From: Streptomyces boluensis
GTDB taxonomy: Bacteria > Actinomycetota > Actinomycetes > Streptomycetales > Streptomycetaceae
Reading direction: 5' to 3'
Assembly: GCF_009908195.1 (NCBI RefSeq)
Contig: NZ_JAAAHS010000004.1
Coordinates: 1-61,446 of the forward strand
DNA length: 61,446 bases
This document shows positions 23,233 to 30,980 of this stretch, in pieces. Both the position numbers and the translations under genes were made by a program. Below the pieces are notes generated by a model. That model saw only the letters and a program-made list of their open reading frames with translations, had not been told where the DNA came from and ran no database searches. Within the stretch, counting starts at the first letter, position 1. Each line of letters starts with the position of its first letter.

Positions 23233-23604
23233 TTACTTCTCCTTCTTGGCGCCGTAGCGGCTGCGGGCCTGCTTGCGGTTCTTGACCGCCTGGGTGTCGA
23301 GCGCACCACGGATGATCTTGTAGCGAACACCCGGCAGGTCCTTCACACGACCGCCACGCACGAGCACGATGGAGTGCTCCTGCAGGTTGTGCCCCTCACC
23401 CGGAATGTAGGCCGTGACCTCGATGCCCGAGGTCAGACGCACACGCGCGACCTTCCGCAGCGCCGAGTTCGGCTTCTTGGGCGTGGTGGTGAACACACGC
23501 GTGCAGACGCCACGACGCTGAGGCGACGCCTCAAGAGCCGGGGTCTTCGTCTTTTCGACCTTGTCCTGCCGGCCCTTCCGGACCAGCTGCTGGATCGTAG
23601 GCAC
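23233..23604 (-). CDS. rpsL: 30S ribosomal protein S12
   Basis: uS12 controls decoding accuracy. The 123-residue protein starts (GTG) [13 protein letters not shown] and contains [19 protein letters not shown] and [13 protein letters not shown]. Lys43 and Lys88, the streptomycin-resistance hot spots, are both wild type. GGAGAAGTA precedes the GTG at 23604; the longer frame upstream is the leader. It is the first gene of the str operon, with a ~190-base leader. Confidence 0.97.
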   Translation of the reverse strand: MPTIQQLVRKGRQDKVEKTKTPALEASPQRRGVCTRVFTTTPKKPNSALRKVARVRLTSGIEVTAYIPGEGHNLQEHSIVLVRGGRVKDLPGVRYKIIRGALDTQAVKNRKQARSRYGAKKEK

Positions 23605-23655
23605 TACTTCTCCGGTTTCTGTGTGCCGTATGAGTAAAGCTAACCTGGAACTTTG

Positions 23656-23680
23656 CCGACCCACGCGGTCGGGTGTGTCG
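23656..23680 (-). repeat. Leader hairpin element shared with the rpsJ leader (copy 2)
   Basis: Plus-strand CCGACCCACGCGGTCGGG followed by TGTGTCG, differing at one base from 18776-18800. It lies about 50 bases upstream of the rpsL start codon in the str leader. The stem CCGACC/GGTCGG is identical in both copies. Confidence 0.75.
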
Positions 23681-23799
23681 AACCCCGCAGACTCCTGCCG
23701 TAAGGCAGAAGAGAGCACGGATTACGGTGGCCACCTACGGCTCCCCGTGCGGTTGATGGCACGCACTGAAGCCAGGGCACACCCCAGGCACAAGGTCTG

Positions 23800-23828
23800 A
23801 GCGTACCTACCTCATGGACTTCGGTCAA
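23800..23828 (-). promoter_or_regulatory. Predicted promoter of the str operon (rpsL)
   Basis: Minus strand TTGACC (23828-23823), a 17-base spacer, then TACGCT (23805-23800). Transcription would start near 23793, giving a leader of about 190 bases before rpsL. Confidence 0.7.
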
Positions 23829-23992
23829 AACAAATGAGATGGACCCTGACACGCCGGAAACCTTTCGCATTCGCGGCACCGAAGACCGGACACATCGGCC
23901 GGTTCTCGCCCGTTTCTTGCATGGCCCCTTCAAGTACGTTCTGACTGATCGCGGAGTGACCGCGTCGGTACACAGAGACACGGGGGCGATCG

Positions 23993-24709
23993 ATGGCCGA
24001 GGGCCGTACCCACGCGTGGGACGACGACGGGTTCGACGACCGGGTGCCGTTCCTCGCCCGGCTTGAGAAGGAGGACCGGGTCGCCCTGCTCGCGATCGGC
24101 CGCCCGCTGAAGTACCGCGCCCGCGGCGTACTGATGCACCAGGACGAGCCGTCCACCCACGTACTGCTGCTCCTGCACGGCTGGACGAAGGTGACCGCCC
24201 TCGCGGCCAACGGGTACGAGGCCCTGCTCGCGCTGCGCGGGCCCGGCGACATCATCGGCGAGGGCGCCGCGCTCAGCGGGCGGCACCGCTCGGCCACGGT
24301 GACGGCGCTCGAACCGGTGGAGGCGGTGGCGATCGACCAGAACCGGTTCACCGCCTTCCTCTCGGGCAACGCACCGGTCGCCCTGCAGCTCCTCGGCCTC
24401 GCCACCGACCGGCAGCGGTCCACCGACCGGCGAAGGCTGGAGTGGGCCGCCCTCAGCGTGCGGGAGCGGCTCGCCGTACTCCTTCTCGAACTGGTACGGA
24501 CCCACGGCACCCGCACCGAGCAGGGCATCGAGCTCGCCATCGGGCTGAGCCAGCAGGAGTTCGCCGGGTCCGTCGGCTCGTCGCGAGAAGCCGTGGCCCG
24601 GCTGCTGAAGGAGCTGCGGGCCCGCAAGGTCGTCGCGACCGAGCGACGGCGCATCGTCGTCCTGCGACCCGACGTACTGCGTCGCATCATCGGCGAGAGT
24701 GCCGCCTGA
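23993..24709 (+). CDS. Crp/Fnr-family transcription regulator with intact cyclic-nucleotide cassette
   Basis: The 238-residue protein has an N-terminal cyclic-nucleotide-binding beta-roll and a C-terminal winged helix-turn-helix. Its phosphate-binding cassette is intact: GDIIGEGAALSGRHRSATV at about 85-103, with the Gly-Glu and Arg-Ser-Ala that hold the ribose and cyclic phosphate in CRP. The recognition region is LSQQEFAGSVGSSREAVARLLKEL at about 185-208. It is divergent from rpsL and lies just upstream of a nucleotidyl cyclase-like gene, with a CRP-like palindrome between. I infer that it senses the product of that cyclase or host cAMP. The start codon has only a weak upstream GGGGG. Confidence 0.85.
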   Translation: MAEGRTHAWDDDGFDDRVPFLARLEKEDRVALLAIGRPLKYRARGVLMHQDEPSTHVLLLLHGWTKVTALAANGYEALLALRGPGDIIGEGAALSGRHRSATVTALEPVEAVAIDQNRFTAFLSGNAPVALQLLGLATDRQRSTDRRRLEWAALSVRERLAVLLLELVRTHGTRTEQGIELAIGLSQQEFAGSVGSSREAVARLLKELRARKVVATERRRIVVLRPDVLRRIIGESAA

Positions 24710-24729
24710 CGGCACACCGTCACGTCGTT

Positions 24730-24751
24730 GTCTGTGCACACGGTCACAGAC
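24730..24751. promoter_or_regulatory. CRP-like operator between the Crp regulator and the cyclase
   Basis: GTCTGTG and CACAGAC form a perfect 7-bp inverted repeat spaced by eight bases. Inside it TGTGC-N6-TCACA matches the E. coli CRP consensus TGTGA-N6-TCACA at nine of ten positions. It lies 82 bases upstream of the cyclase start. An overlapping repeat ACGGTC-ACA-GACCGT could also be read, so the exact site is not certain. Confidence 0.6.
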
Positions 24752-24833
24752 CGTCCGTGTCATCGGGCCTCTGACGCGAGCTCCCGTCCCGCCATCGTGC
24801 TGGGCAACAGCGGAGCGAACGTGAGAGGCACCC

Positions 24834-25574
24834 ATGACCAACCCCGTGTACCGCACCATCCTTCTCTTCGACATCGAGCAGTACGGCTCCCGCGACGACG
24901 TGGAACAGGCGTACCTGCGCCGGGTCCTGTACGACGTGGTCGACGGCACCCTGAGCGCGGCCGGCGTGGACGAGACCGACCGGCTGCGCGCGGACCGCGG
25001 TGACTCCGTGATGGAGCTGATCGACACGCGGGTGTCCGTGCCGACGCTGGTCAAGGCGCTCCTGGCGGACGCGCCCGCACGGCTGCACAACAAGAACCGC
25101 CTGCTCGCCAAGAGCGCCCGGATGCGGCTGCGCATCGTCCTCGCATCCGGCTACGTAGCCGTGGACGAGCTCGGCGGCTGGGTCGGCTCGGACCTGAACC
25201 ACGCGGTACGCCTGCTGAACTCCGACCCCCTGCGCGAGGCGCTCAAGCGGCGGGGCGACGACAGCGTGCTGTGCGTGTCGGAGGCCGTGTACCAGGGCGT
25301 CGTACGGCACGGCCCGCTCGGCGTACGCCCGGAGGACTTCCGCGCGCTGACCGTGCCGACGAAGGAGGGGCCCACGGTGGCGTGGGTGCATGGCGTTCCG
25401 GAGGTGCAGGAGCCGGCCGAGGAGCAGGCCGATGCCGAGGACCGGGCCGGCTCCCCCGCTGCCGTCGCGCCCACGACCCGGATCGGCGGCGACCAGTACG
25501 GGATGACTGGGGGGACCCTCAACGGCGGGATGCGGTTCGACTTCGGTGGGCCCGGTCGGGACGCTCAGCGATGA
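24834..25574 (+). CDS. Class III nucleotidyl cyclase-like protein (Pycsar cyclase candidate)
   Basis: The 246-residue protein has a class III cyclase core: Asp13 in LLFDIEQYG and Asp57 in DRGDSVMELI fit the two metal-binding aspartates. Asn122 and Arg126 in SDLNHAVRLL fit the transition-state N-x3-R pair. At the position seven before the Asn, where adenylyl cyclases have a base-contacting Asp, there is Gly, so adenine specificity is not supported. The small single-domain form next to a PycTM-like gene suggests a PycC-type pyrimidine cyclase (cCMP or cUMP). After ~190 a charged linker leads to a Gly-rich tail (219-238) repeated in the next protein. Its stop overlaps the next start (ATGA). Confidence 0.75.
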   Translation: MTNPVYRTILLFDIEQYGSRDDVEQAYLRRVLYDVVDGTLSAAGVDETDRLRADRGDSVMELIDTRVSVPTLVKALLADAPARLHNKNRLLAKSARMRLRIVLASGYVAVDELGGWVGSDLNHAVRLLNSDPLREALKRRGDDSVLCVSEAVYQGVVRHGPLGVRPEDFRALTVPTKEGPTVAWVHGVPEVQEPAEEQADAEDRAGSPAAVAPTTRIGGDQYGMTGGTLNGGMRFDFGGPGRDAQR

Positions 25575-27721
25575 GTCCGGCGGAGGGGGACGGGGCCAAG
25601 GCGGAGAACACGGCGCCACAGGACGGTGAGCAGCGCAATCAGGAGGCCGACGGGGAAGGCCAGGAGCAGCACCGGCAGCCCGCCTGGTCCGCGCGGCGGG
25701 ACCTCATCGCGCACGGCCCCGACTTCATCTCGACCCTGGTGGAGCGCGATCAGTTCGGCCAGACCGGGGGCACCCACTACGGGAACACCATCTTCAACTT
25801 CGGCGCCCGCGCCGAGGCGTCGCGCCCCGCTTCCGGGCCGATCCCCGCGACGGAGCTCCAGGCACTGCACCAGGTCTTCCGCGAGTGCCCGAGCTTCGAC
25901 GAAGCGCGGGAGCGGCTGCGGACGGACAGGGTCGTGTTCCTGTCCGGCGGGCGCGACAGCGGCCGCCGTTCGGCCGCGCTGATGCTGCTGCACCGACTCG
26001 ACATCGACCGCGTGCGCGCCATCGACGCCGACACGCCGTTCTCGGCACTCCCCGATCAGCTCGACACCCCGGGCGGATACGTCCTGTGCAACCTGCCCGT
26101 CAGCAGGAACCGACCCCTGCTCGAACCCCAACTGCTCGCACTGCACGAGCAGTTGGAGAACGCCCGGGCCCATCTGGTGATCACCGTGGAGCCCTCGGTG
26201 TCCTTGGGCGACACTCCGTTCGTACGGTGGGAGCCGCCCTCCACCGAGGACATGCTGCGGGCTCACGTGACGCACCGGATCGACGCGGCCGCCTGGCCCG
26301 ACCTGTGCGGGCTGCCCCCGGTGAAGGAGTTCCTCAGCCGGCACCAACGCCCGGACGAGATCCGGGAGTTCGCCCAGAAGGTCGTCGCGTACCACAGGGG
26401 CGAGATCGGCATCGAGCAGCTCGCCTCCTACGGGCACACCGCCATGGCCGCCCAGATCGCACGCTGGCTCACCGGGCCGGAGGCCGAACTGCGCGACAAG
26501 GCCTTCCTGATCTCCCTCGCCGTCTTCGACAAGTCGCCCTACGCCGTGACCGCCGAGCTGAGCGACAGCCTCTTCGTACGGCTGCAGAAGACCGACGACC
26601 CCGGCGAACTGCCCAAGGTTCCCGTCTTCGGCACGTCCCGGGAGGAGCGGCTCCAGCTCGCCCGCGCCAACGGGTACGTCACGGCGGAGGCCACCGAGTG
26701 GGGGCCGCTGAACGGCACGTTCTGCGCCGCGTTCCGGGACGAGCGCACGGCACGCCTCCTGCTCACCGAGGTGTGGAACCTCCACCCGTCCGCCCGTATC
26801 GACCTCGCGGCCTGGCTCCGCAAGCTGGCCGAGGACCGGCGGCCCCTGGTCCGTACCCGTGCCGCCTCGGCGGCCGCGCTGCTCGCCCACGCCGACCTGC
26901 CGTCGGCCCTGGCCCATCTCATCGAACCGTGGGCGGACAGCCGTAACCCCAACTCCTGGCTGACCGCCGCCAACGCGCTCACCATGGCCCAGCTGCTCGC
27001 CTCCCCCGACATCCCCACCGTGCTGCGGATCCTGCACGAGTGGTGCATCGGTGGCGCCGAGAGTCGCCGCTGGACCGCGATCCGCGGCTTCGGTCTGCTG
27101 GGGCCCGTACACCACGAGGAGGCGCTCACCGCCCTGCTCGACGCGATCCGGGCGCAGTCCGGCGCCAGCACCGACGACGAACCCGACGGCAAGGAGAGCG
27201 CCCGGGGCAAGGGCAGGGACAAGCCCACCGAGGCGGACCAGCAGTTCGCCGACGCGCTGGAACTGCTGCTCCTCGCCGTCCGCGAACCCGTACTGCGCAC
27301 GTTGGCGTCGCGCCTCCCGAACGACAGGCGGGTACGCGCGCACGCGGTGCTCGCCTTCCTCCAGGCCTGCGACCAGCCGGCCGATGACAGCGACCGGCCC
27401 GCCGTACTCGACTGGTACGCGCAGGCCGTCGAGAGCGGCGACACCGCCACGGCCGAGGACCTGATCACGTTCTGGCGGGCGGCGCTCGCCGATCGCCGGG
27501 TGACCACGAAGGCGCTGGCCATCCTGCGCCGTTGGGTCCTCGCGGCCGACCGCGCCCCTGAAGCCCACTACGAACCCCGGCTCGCCGCGCTCCTGACCGA
27601 GCTCGCGAGCACCCTCCCGGACCGGCGGCGCATCACACATCTGCTGCGGACCACCCATGGCTCTGACGGGGAGCACTCGCCGGTGGCCCAGCGGCTGTTC
27701 GCCCTCGTCACCGCCGCCTGA
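25571..27721 (+). CDS. Large protein with shared Gly-rich motif, degenerate P-loop and helical repeats
   Basis: The 716-residue protein starts at an ATG overlapping the cyclase stop by four bases. Residues 1-45 are charged and disordered. The motif RDQFGQTGGTHYGN...FNFG (59-78) matches the cyclase tail. Residues 120-210 resemble a P-loop fold: VVFLSGGRDSGRRSAALMLL has Walker A glycines but Arg in place of Lys and Ser/Thr, and AHLVITVEP could be the Walker B strand, so ATP hydrolysis is doubtful. From about 360 onward it is alpha-helical with HEAT-like repeats (RLAAWLRKL..., RTRAASAAALLAHADL). I recognise no named family. By position it could be a scaffold, sensor or adaptor for the cyclase. 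Confidence 0.7.
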   Translation: MSPAEGDGAKAENTAPQDGEQRNQEADGEGQEQHRQPAWSARRDLIAHGPDFISTLVERDQFGQTGGTHYGNTIFNFGARAEASRPASGPIPATELQALHQVFRECPSFDEARERLRTDRVVFLSGGRDSGRRSAALMLLHRLDIDRVRAIDADTPFSALPDQLDTPGGYVLCNLPVSRNRPLLEPQLLALHEQLENARAHLVITVEPSVSLGDTPFVRWEPPSTEDMLRAHVTHRIDAAAWPDLCGLPPVKEFLSRHQRPDEIREFAQKVVAYHRGEIGIEQLASYGHTAMAAQIARWLTGPEAELRDKAFLISLAVFDKSPYAVTAELSDSLFVRLQKTDDPGELPKVPVFGTSREERLQLARANGYVTAEATEWGPLNGTFCAAFRDERTARLLLTEVWNLHPSARIDLAAWLRKLAEDRRPLVRTRAASAAALLAHADLPSALAHLIEPWADSRNPNSWLTAANALTMAQLLASPDIPTVLRILHEWCIGGAESRRWTAIRGFGLLGPVHHEEALTALLDAIRAQSGASTDDEPDGKESARGKGRDKPTEADQQFADALELLLLAVREPVLRTLASRLPNDRRVRAHAVLAFLQACDQPADDSDRPAVLDWYAQAVESGDTATAEDLITFWRAALADRRVTTKALAILRRWVLAADRAPEAHYEPRLAALLTELASTLPDRRRITHLLRTTHGSDGEHSPVAQRLFALVTAA

Positions 27722-27807
27722 CCACACCCCCTCCCCTCACGGAGCCGCCGCGCTTCGACCCGCCGTACCCGACGCACCTGCCGCTCCGACACCTTCAAGG
27801 AGACCCG

Positions 27808-28938
27808 GTGGAATTCCTCGAACCACGCATCGGACCCAGACCACTCCTCGGACCGACCGAGCCGGACGGCTCCGATCACGTCAGGGCCGAGCAGGCCATA
27901 CACGCGGACGACCTGCTCGACCAGGAGCAGGTCGACCAGCTCGTGTCCCAACACCGCGCCCCGTCCGCGCCACCCGGTTCGGATCCCGACCCGGTCCGTG
28001 CCGTCTGGCGGCTCCCCCGGTACGGCCTCGGCGGCCGCCGTTTCGTCGGCCGTGTCGACCACGCCCTGGTCTTCGTCACGCGCAGCGGTGCGTACAAGAC
28101 GTACCTGCCGCCCCAACGCCCCACCAGCGTGCGCCGGTACGTGGCCCTGTACGAGGTGAACACGGACCCGCACGCCTTCCAGCTGCGGGTGCCGCTGCCC
28201 AGCGTGGAGGACAGCTTCGAGTTCGAGGTCACCGCGGACGTCACGTGGCGCGTCGTCGAGCCCGAGGCATTCGTGCGCAGCCAGGAACGCGACGTGCCCA
28301 GCCTCCTCACCCGACGACTCCTGCCTCTGATGCGGCGCACGAGCCGCGGGTACGAGATCGACGCGAGCGCCGCGGCCGAGGTGGCCGTGCAGGAGGCCGT
28401 GGACGCCGCCGAACCGGTGGGCAGCGCCGAAGGGCTCCAGGTCTTCTGCTCCGTACGACTGCGCAGGGACGCGGCGGAACGATTCCACCAGAGCCGGCTG
28501 CGGACCGCGAAGCACGCGGCGGAGGCGGCAGCGCCGGAGCACGAGGCGGCCCTGCGGCAGGAGGAGCAGGCGGCCGAGCGCAGGACCGCGCGGCTCGCCT
28601 TCTACGAGCGTCACCTGGCTCGGGGCGGCACCGCCGCGCTCGCCCTGCACCTGGCCGTCCACCCCGAGCAGACCCAGACCGTCCTGGACCGCCTCCAGGA
28701 GGACCAGGCACGGCTCCTGAGGGCTCAACTCGACCTGATCACCAAGGCGTTGGACAAGGAACGCCTGGAGGAGCACCAGCTGCACGGGCCGAACGAGCTG
28801 ATCGCCGAACGTATGACGGCCATCCTGAGCGCGACGGGCCCGACCGCCGACCACATCGTTCCGCTACGCCCCGAGCTGCTGTCGAAGGCCGAACTGCTCT
28901 CCAAACACCGGCCCCAGGACCCGGAGCCCGGCACATGA
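27808..28938 (+). CDS. SPFH/band-7-like protein with coiled-coil tail
   Basis: The 376-residue protein starts with GTG at 27808 preceded by AAGGAGA. After an acidic, low-complexity N-terminus, residues ~115-225 resemble an SPFH/prohibitin domain: ALYEVNTDPHAFQLRVPLPSVEDSFEFEVTADVTWRVVEPEAFV, with later FHQSRLRTAKHAAEA leading into an Ala/Glu-rich coiled coil (222-330). No membrane helix is evident, so membrane contact would be peripheral or via partners. SPFH proteins form membrane-associated rings and often pair with membrane proteases. Its stop overlaps the downstream membrane-effector start (ATGA). The family call is by pattern and moderately sure. Confidence 0.6.
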   Translation: MEFLEPRIGPRPLLGPTEPDGSDHVRAEQAIHADDLLDQEQVDQLVSQHRAPSAPPGSDPDPVRAVWRLPRYGLGGRRFVGRVDHALVFVTRSGAYKTYLPPQRPTSVRRYVALYEVNTDPHAFQLRVPLPSVEDSFEFEVTADVTWRVVEPEAFVRSQERDVPSLLTRRLLPLMRRTSRGYEIDASAAAEVAVQEAVDAAEPVGSAEGLQVFCSVRLRRDAAERFHQSRLRTAKHAAEAAAPEHEAALRQEEQAAERRTARLAFYERHLARGGTAALALHLAVHPEQTQTVLDRLQEDQARLLRAQLDLITKALDKERLEEHQLHGPNELIAERMTAILSATGPTADHIVPLRPELLSKAELLSKHRPQDPEPGT

Positions 28939-29471
28939 CCCCGGAACCCACACCGCCGACGACGCCCACGGCACCCGACGACGCCCCGTCCCCCGCCGGC
29001 GCCCACCTCCTGGCCGAGCTCCGCGTCGAGCTGGCCCGCGCCGACACCAAGGCCACCGTGCTTGTCGGCGTGCTCGGCATCACCGCCGCCGGGCTGAGCG
29101 CCCTGCTGACCGGCCGCGGCGCGATCCTCGGCACGCTCTCGGGGCCGGGCGCCCTGCTGTGGTGGACCGGCGCGGCCGCACTGATCGCGGCGCTCCTCGC
29201 CCTGCTGCTCGCCGTCGTGCCGCGCCACGGCCGGCACACCTGGGCGCCCGGCCGACCGCTCACCTACTTCGGCGACATCCACCGGGCCACCCGTTCCGGC
29301 TGCCTCACCACCGCGCTGACCCTGACCGACCACGAGCCCCACCAGGCCCTGCTCCTCGCGCTCGCCGAGACCAGCCGTATCGCCGCGGCCAAGAACTTCT
29401 GGATACGGGTCGGCCTCACCGCATTCGGCAGCGCCTCGGCCCTGCTCCCCGCGGCGCTGCTCATCGCCTGA
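28935..29471 (+). CDS. PycTM-type (DUF5706) Pycsar membrane effector candidate
   Basis: The 178-residue protein has a Pro/Thr-rich N-terminus, then an amphipathic stretch with ARADTKATVLVGVLGITAAGL (34-54), which fits the DxKA motif and first helix of the PycTM/DUF5706 family. Membrane helices fall at about 41-59, 73-95 and 158-177. The loop contains YFGDIH (111-116) and ETSRIAAAKNFWI (145-157), also as in that family. Known PycTM effectors sense cCMP or cUMP and damage the inner membrane during phage infection. Translation is coupled to the SPFH gene by a four-base overlap. The family match is strong by eye; the ligand is unknown. Confidence 0.75.
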   Translation: MTPEPTPPTTPTAPDDAPSPAGAHLLAELRVELARADTKATVLVGVLGITAAGLSALLTGRGAILGTLSGPGALLWWTGAAALIAALLALLLAVVPRHGRHTWAPGRPLTYFGDIHRATRSGCLTTALTLTDHEPHQALLLALAETSRIAAAKNFWIRVGLTAFGSASALLPAALLIA

Positions 29472-29515
29472 GCGGTCCGCGCCCCGCTCCCCCACGTACG
29501 TACCGGAGGAACCCC

Positions 29516-30940
29516 ATGTCCCTGCCGCACGCCCCCGAGGATCCGGAGAAACCGAGCCCGCCCAGGAAGGCGGCCCCGAAGACGCCGATCCGACCGAAGA
29601 AGCCGAGCCAGGACCGACCGCGCAGCCCGAAGAAGCCGGCGCCCGATCTGCCCTTCCCGGACCTGTCGAGCATCCCGGCACCCAGGACGCCACGCGAGTC
29701 GACGACCGAGACGACGTCGTACGACCCGACAGCGCCGCACCAGTCGCAGCAGTCACACCGGGCGCAGGATCCCCGAACGGCACGCGAAGCAGCCGCCCTT
29801 CAGGCACTCGTCGACGACACGGAGGCCCTCCAGAGCTTCCTCGACACCGTGCTCCTACGGCCACCCGGGGACCAGCAGCCCTCCCCGACCCAGCGCACCC
29901 CTAAGCTCCCGCACCCGCACCCTCCACGCGAATCCCACGCCGACCCTCACACCCACCGTCCACCGCCACGGCACGAAGCCCGAGGCGGCCCCCGCCCCGA
30001 CCGCCGCTCGGGCCGTGTGCACGTCACCGCACGCCGCAGCGGCGTGGACGTGACCGCCCTCGGCCGCCTGGCCCTGCACCTGCCGCATCTCCTGGTCAGC
30101 CTGGCGGCGGTGGCCGTCGTGTCCCGGGTCATCGACAGCGTCGGCGGCCCGCCCTGGTGGCTCCCGCTCGGCGGCTGGATCCTCGGCGGCGCCTTCGTCC
30201 GCCACCGCTCCGCCGAACGCGCCCTCGCCAGGCGGCTGTTCGGGCTGCGCCACCCCACTCCGGACGAGGCACGTTCCATCCGCTCCGCCTGGCGCGAGGT
30301 CGCCGCCCGCGCGGGCGTGAACCCGCATGCGTACCAGCTCTGGGTCGAGGAGAGTGACGAGATCAACGCGACGGCGGCGGTCGGCCACATCGTCGCGGTG
30401 ACCAGCCGCTCCCTCGGCGAACTGCCGTCCGACCGACTCGCCGGTGTCCTCGCGCACGAGCTCGGGCACCACATCCGCGGCCACACCTGGGCCACCCTGC
30501 TCGTCGGCTGGTACGCCCTGCCGGCCCGGGTCATCTGGCGTCAACTGCGCCTCAACGACCGCCTACGAGGCCTCACTTGGGGCGCCAGGTTCGTGGTGAC
30601 CGCGCTGCTTGCCGTCGCGCTGATCGTCCTGGCGACAGCCACGTACGGCCTGGCCCTGCTCCCCTTCGCCACGCCGTACCTAGCCGCCGCCATCTCCCGC
30701 CGCGCGGAACTCCGCGCCGACGAACACGCCGCGAGCCTCGGCTTCGCCGAGCAACTCAGCGCCGTACTGCACGAGGAGACGCACCGCGAGAAGCCCGAGC
30801 CGTCCGTGGCGCTCGGCACCGAAGGCCCCTTCTGGAAGAGAGCGGTGATCGCCCGGCTGCTCACCCCGCACCCCGACGTCCACACCCGCCTCCACCACCT
30901 CCACCGCCACCTGGACGGCCCCCGTGCCGACGGCGGCTGA
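29516..30940 (+). CDS. M48-family membrane zinc metalloprotease with long disordered N-terminus
   Basis: The 474-residue protein starts at the ATG at 29516 with GGAGGA five bases upstream. Residues 1-165 are Pro/Arg/Lys-rich and probably disordered and cytoplasmic. Membrane helices lie at about 187-206, 212-228 and two around 324-338 and 357-390. The zinc site is HELGH (314-318), with Glu398 of AELRADEHAA as third ligand. These are the M48 (HtpX/Ste24) hallmarks. A housekeeping htpX is present separately at 58701-59561, so this is a specialised paralogue. As the last gene of the cyclase block it could be an effector or a quality-control partner of the SPFH protein. Confidence 0.82.
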   Translation: MSLPHAPEDPEKPSPPRKAAPKTPIRPKKPSQDRPRSPKKPAPDLPFPDLSSIPAPRTPRESTTETTSYDPTAPHQSQQSHRAQDPRTAREAAALQALVDDTEALQSFLDTVLLRPPGDQQPSPTQRTPKLPHPHPPRESHADPHTHRPPPRHEARGGPRPDRRSGRVHVTARRSGVDVTALGRLALHLPHLLVSLAAVAVVSRVIDSVGGPPWWLPLGGWILGGAFVRHRSAERALARRLFGLRHPTPDEARSIRSAWREVAARAGVNPHAYQLWVEESDEINATAAVGHIVAVTSRSLGELPSDRLAGVLAHELGHHIRGHTWATLLVGWYALPARVIWRQLRLNDRLRGLTWGARFVVTALLAVALIVLATATYGLALLPFATPYLAAAISRRAELRADEHAASLGFAEQLSAVLHEETHREKPEPSVALGTEGPFWKRAVIARLLTPHPDVHTRLHHLHRHLDGPRADGG

Positions 30941-30946
30941 CACGCC

Positions 30947-30980
30947 GAAGGGCGGCCACCCCGCAGGGTGACCGCCCTTC
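30947..30980. terminator. Bidirectional terminator between the M48 protease gene and rpoC
   Basis: GAAGGGCGG...CCGCCCTTC pairs, then one mismatch, then CACCC/GGGTG closes a CGCA loop. It lies seven bases after the plus-strand stop and 25 bases after the rpoC stop. Its sequence closely resembles the rplL terminator at 38975-39008. Confidence 0.75.

Larger units (their letters stand above)
23605..23992. other. 388-base gap between rpsL and the plus-strand island: str promoter and leader
   Basis: No coding region is supported. It contains the rpsL leader with the shared hairpin element (23656-23680), the predicted str promoter (23800-23828) and, to the right, about 160 bases that must hold the divergent promoter of the Crp-like gene, for which I see no convincing boxes. 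Confidence 0.7.

Noticed and set aside
24744..27727. Minus-strand frames of 291 and 720 codons opposite the cyclase and its neighbour
   Set aside because: Gly/Arg/Gln-rich translations without domains; the plus-strand genes have overlapping stop-start junctions and recognisable domains.
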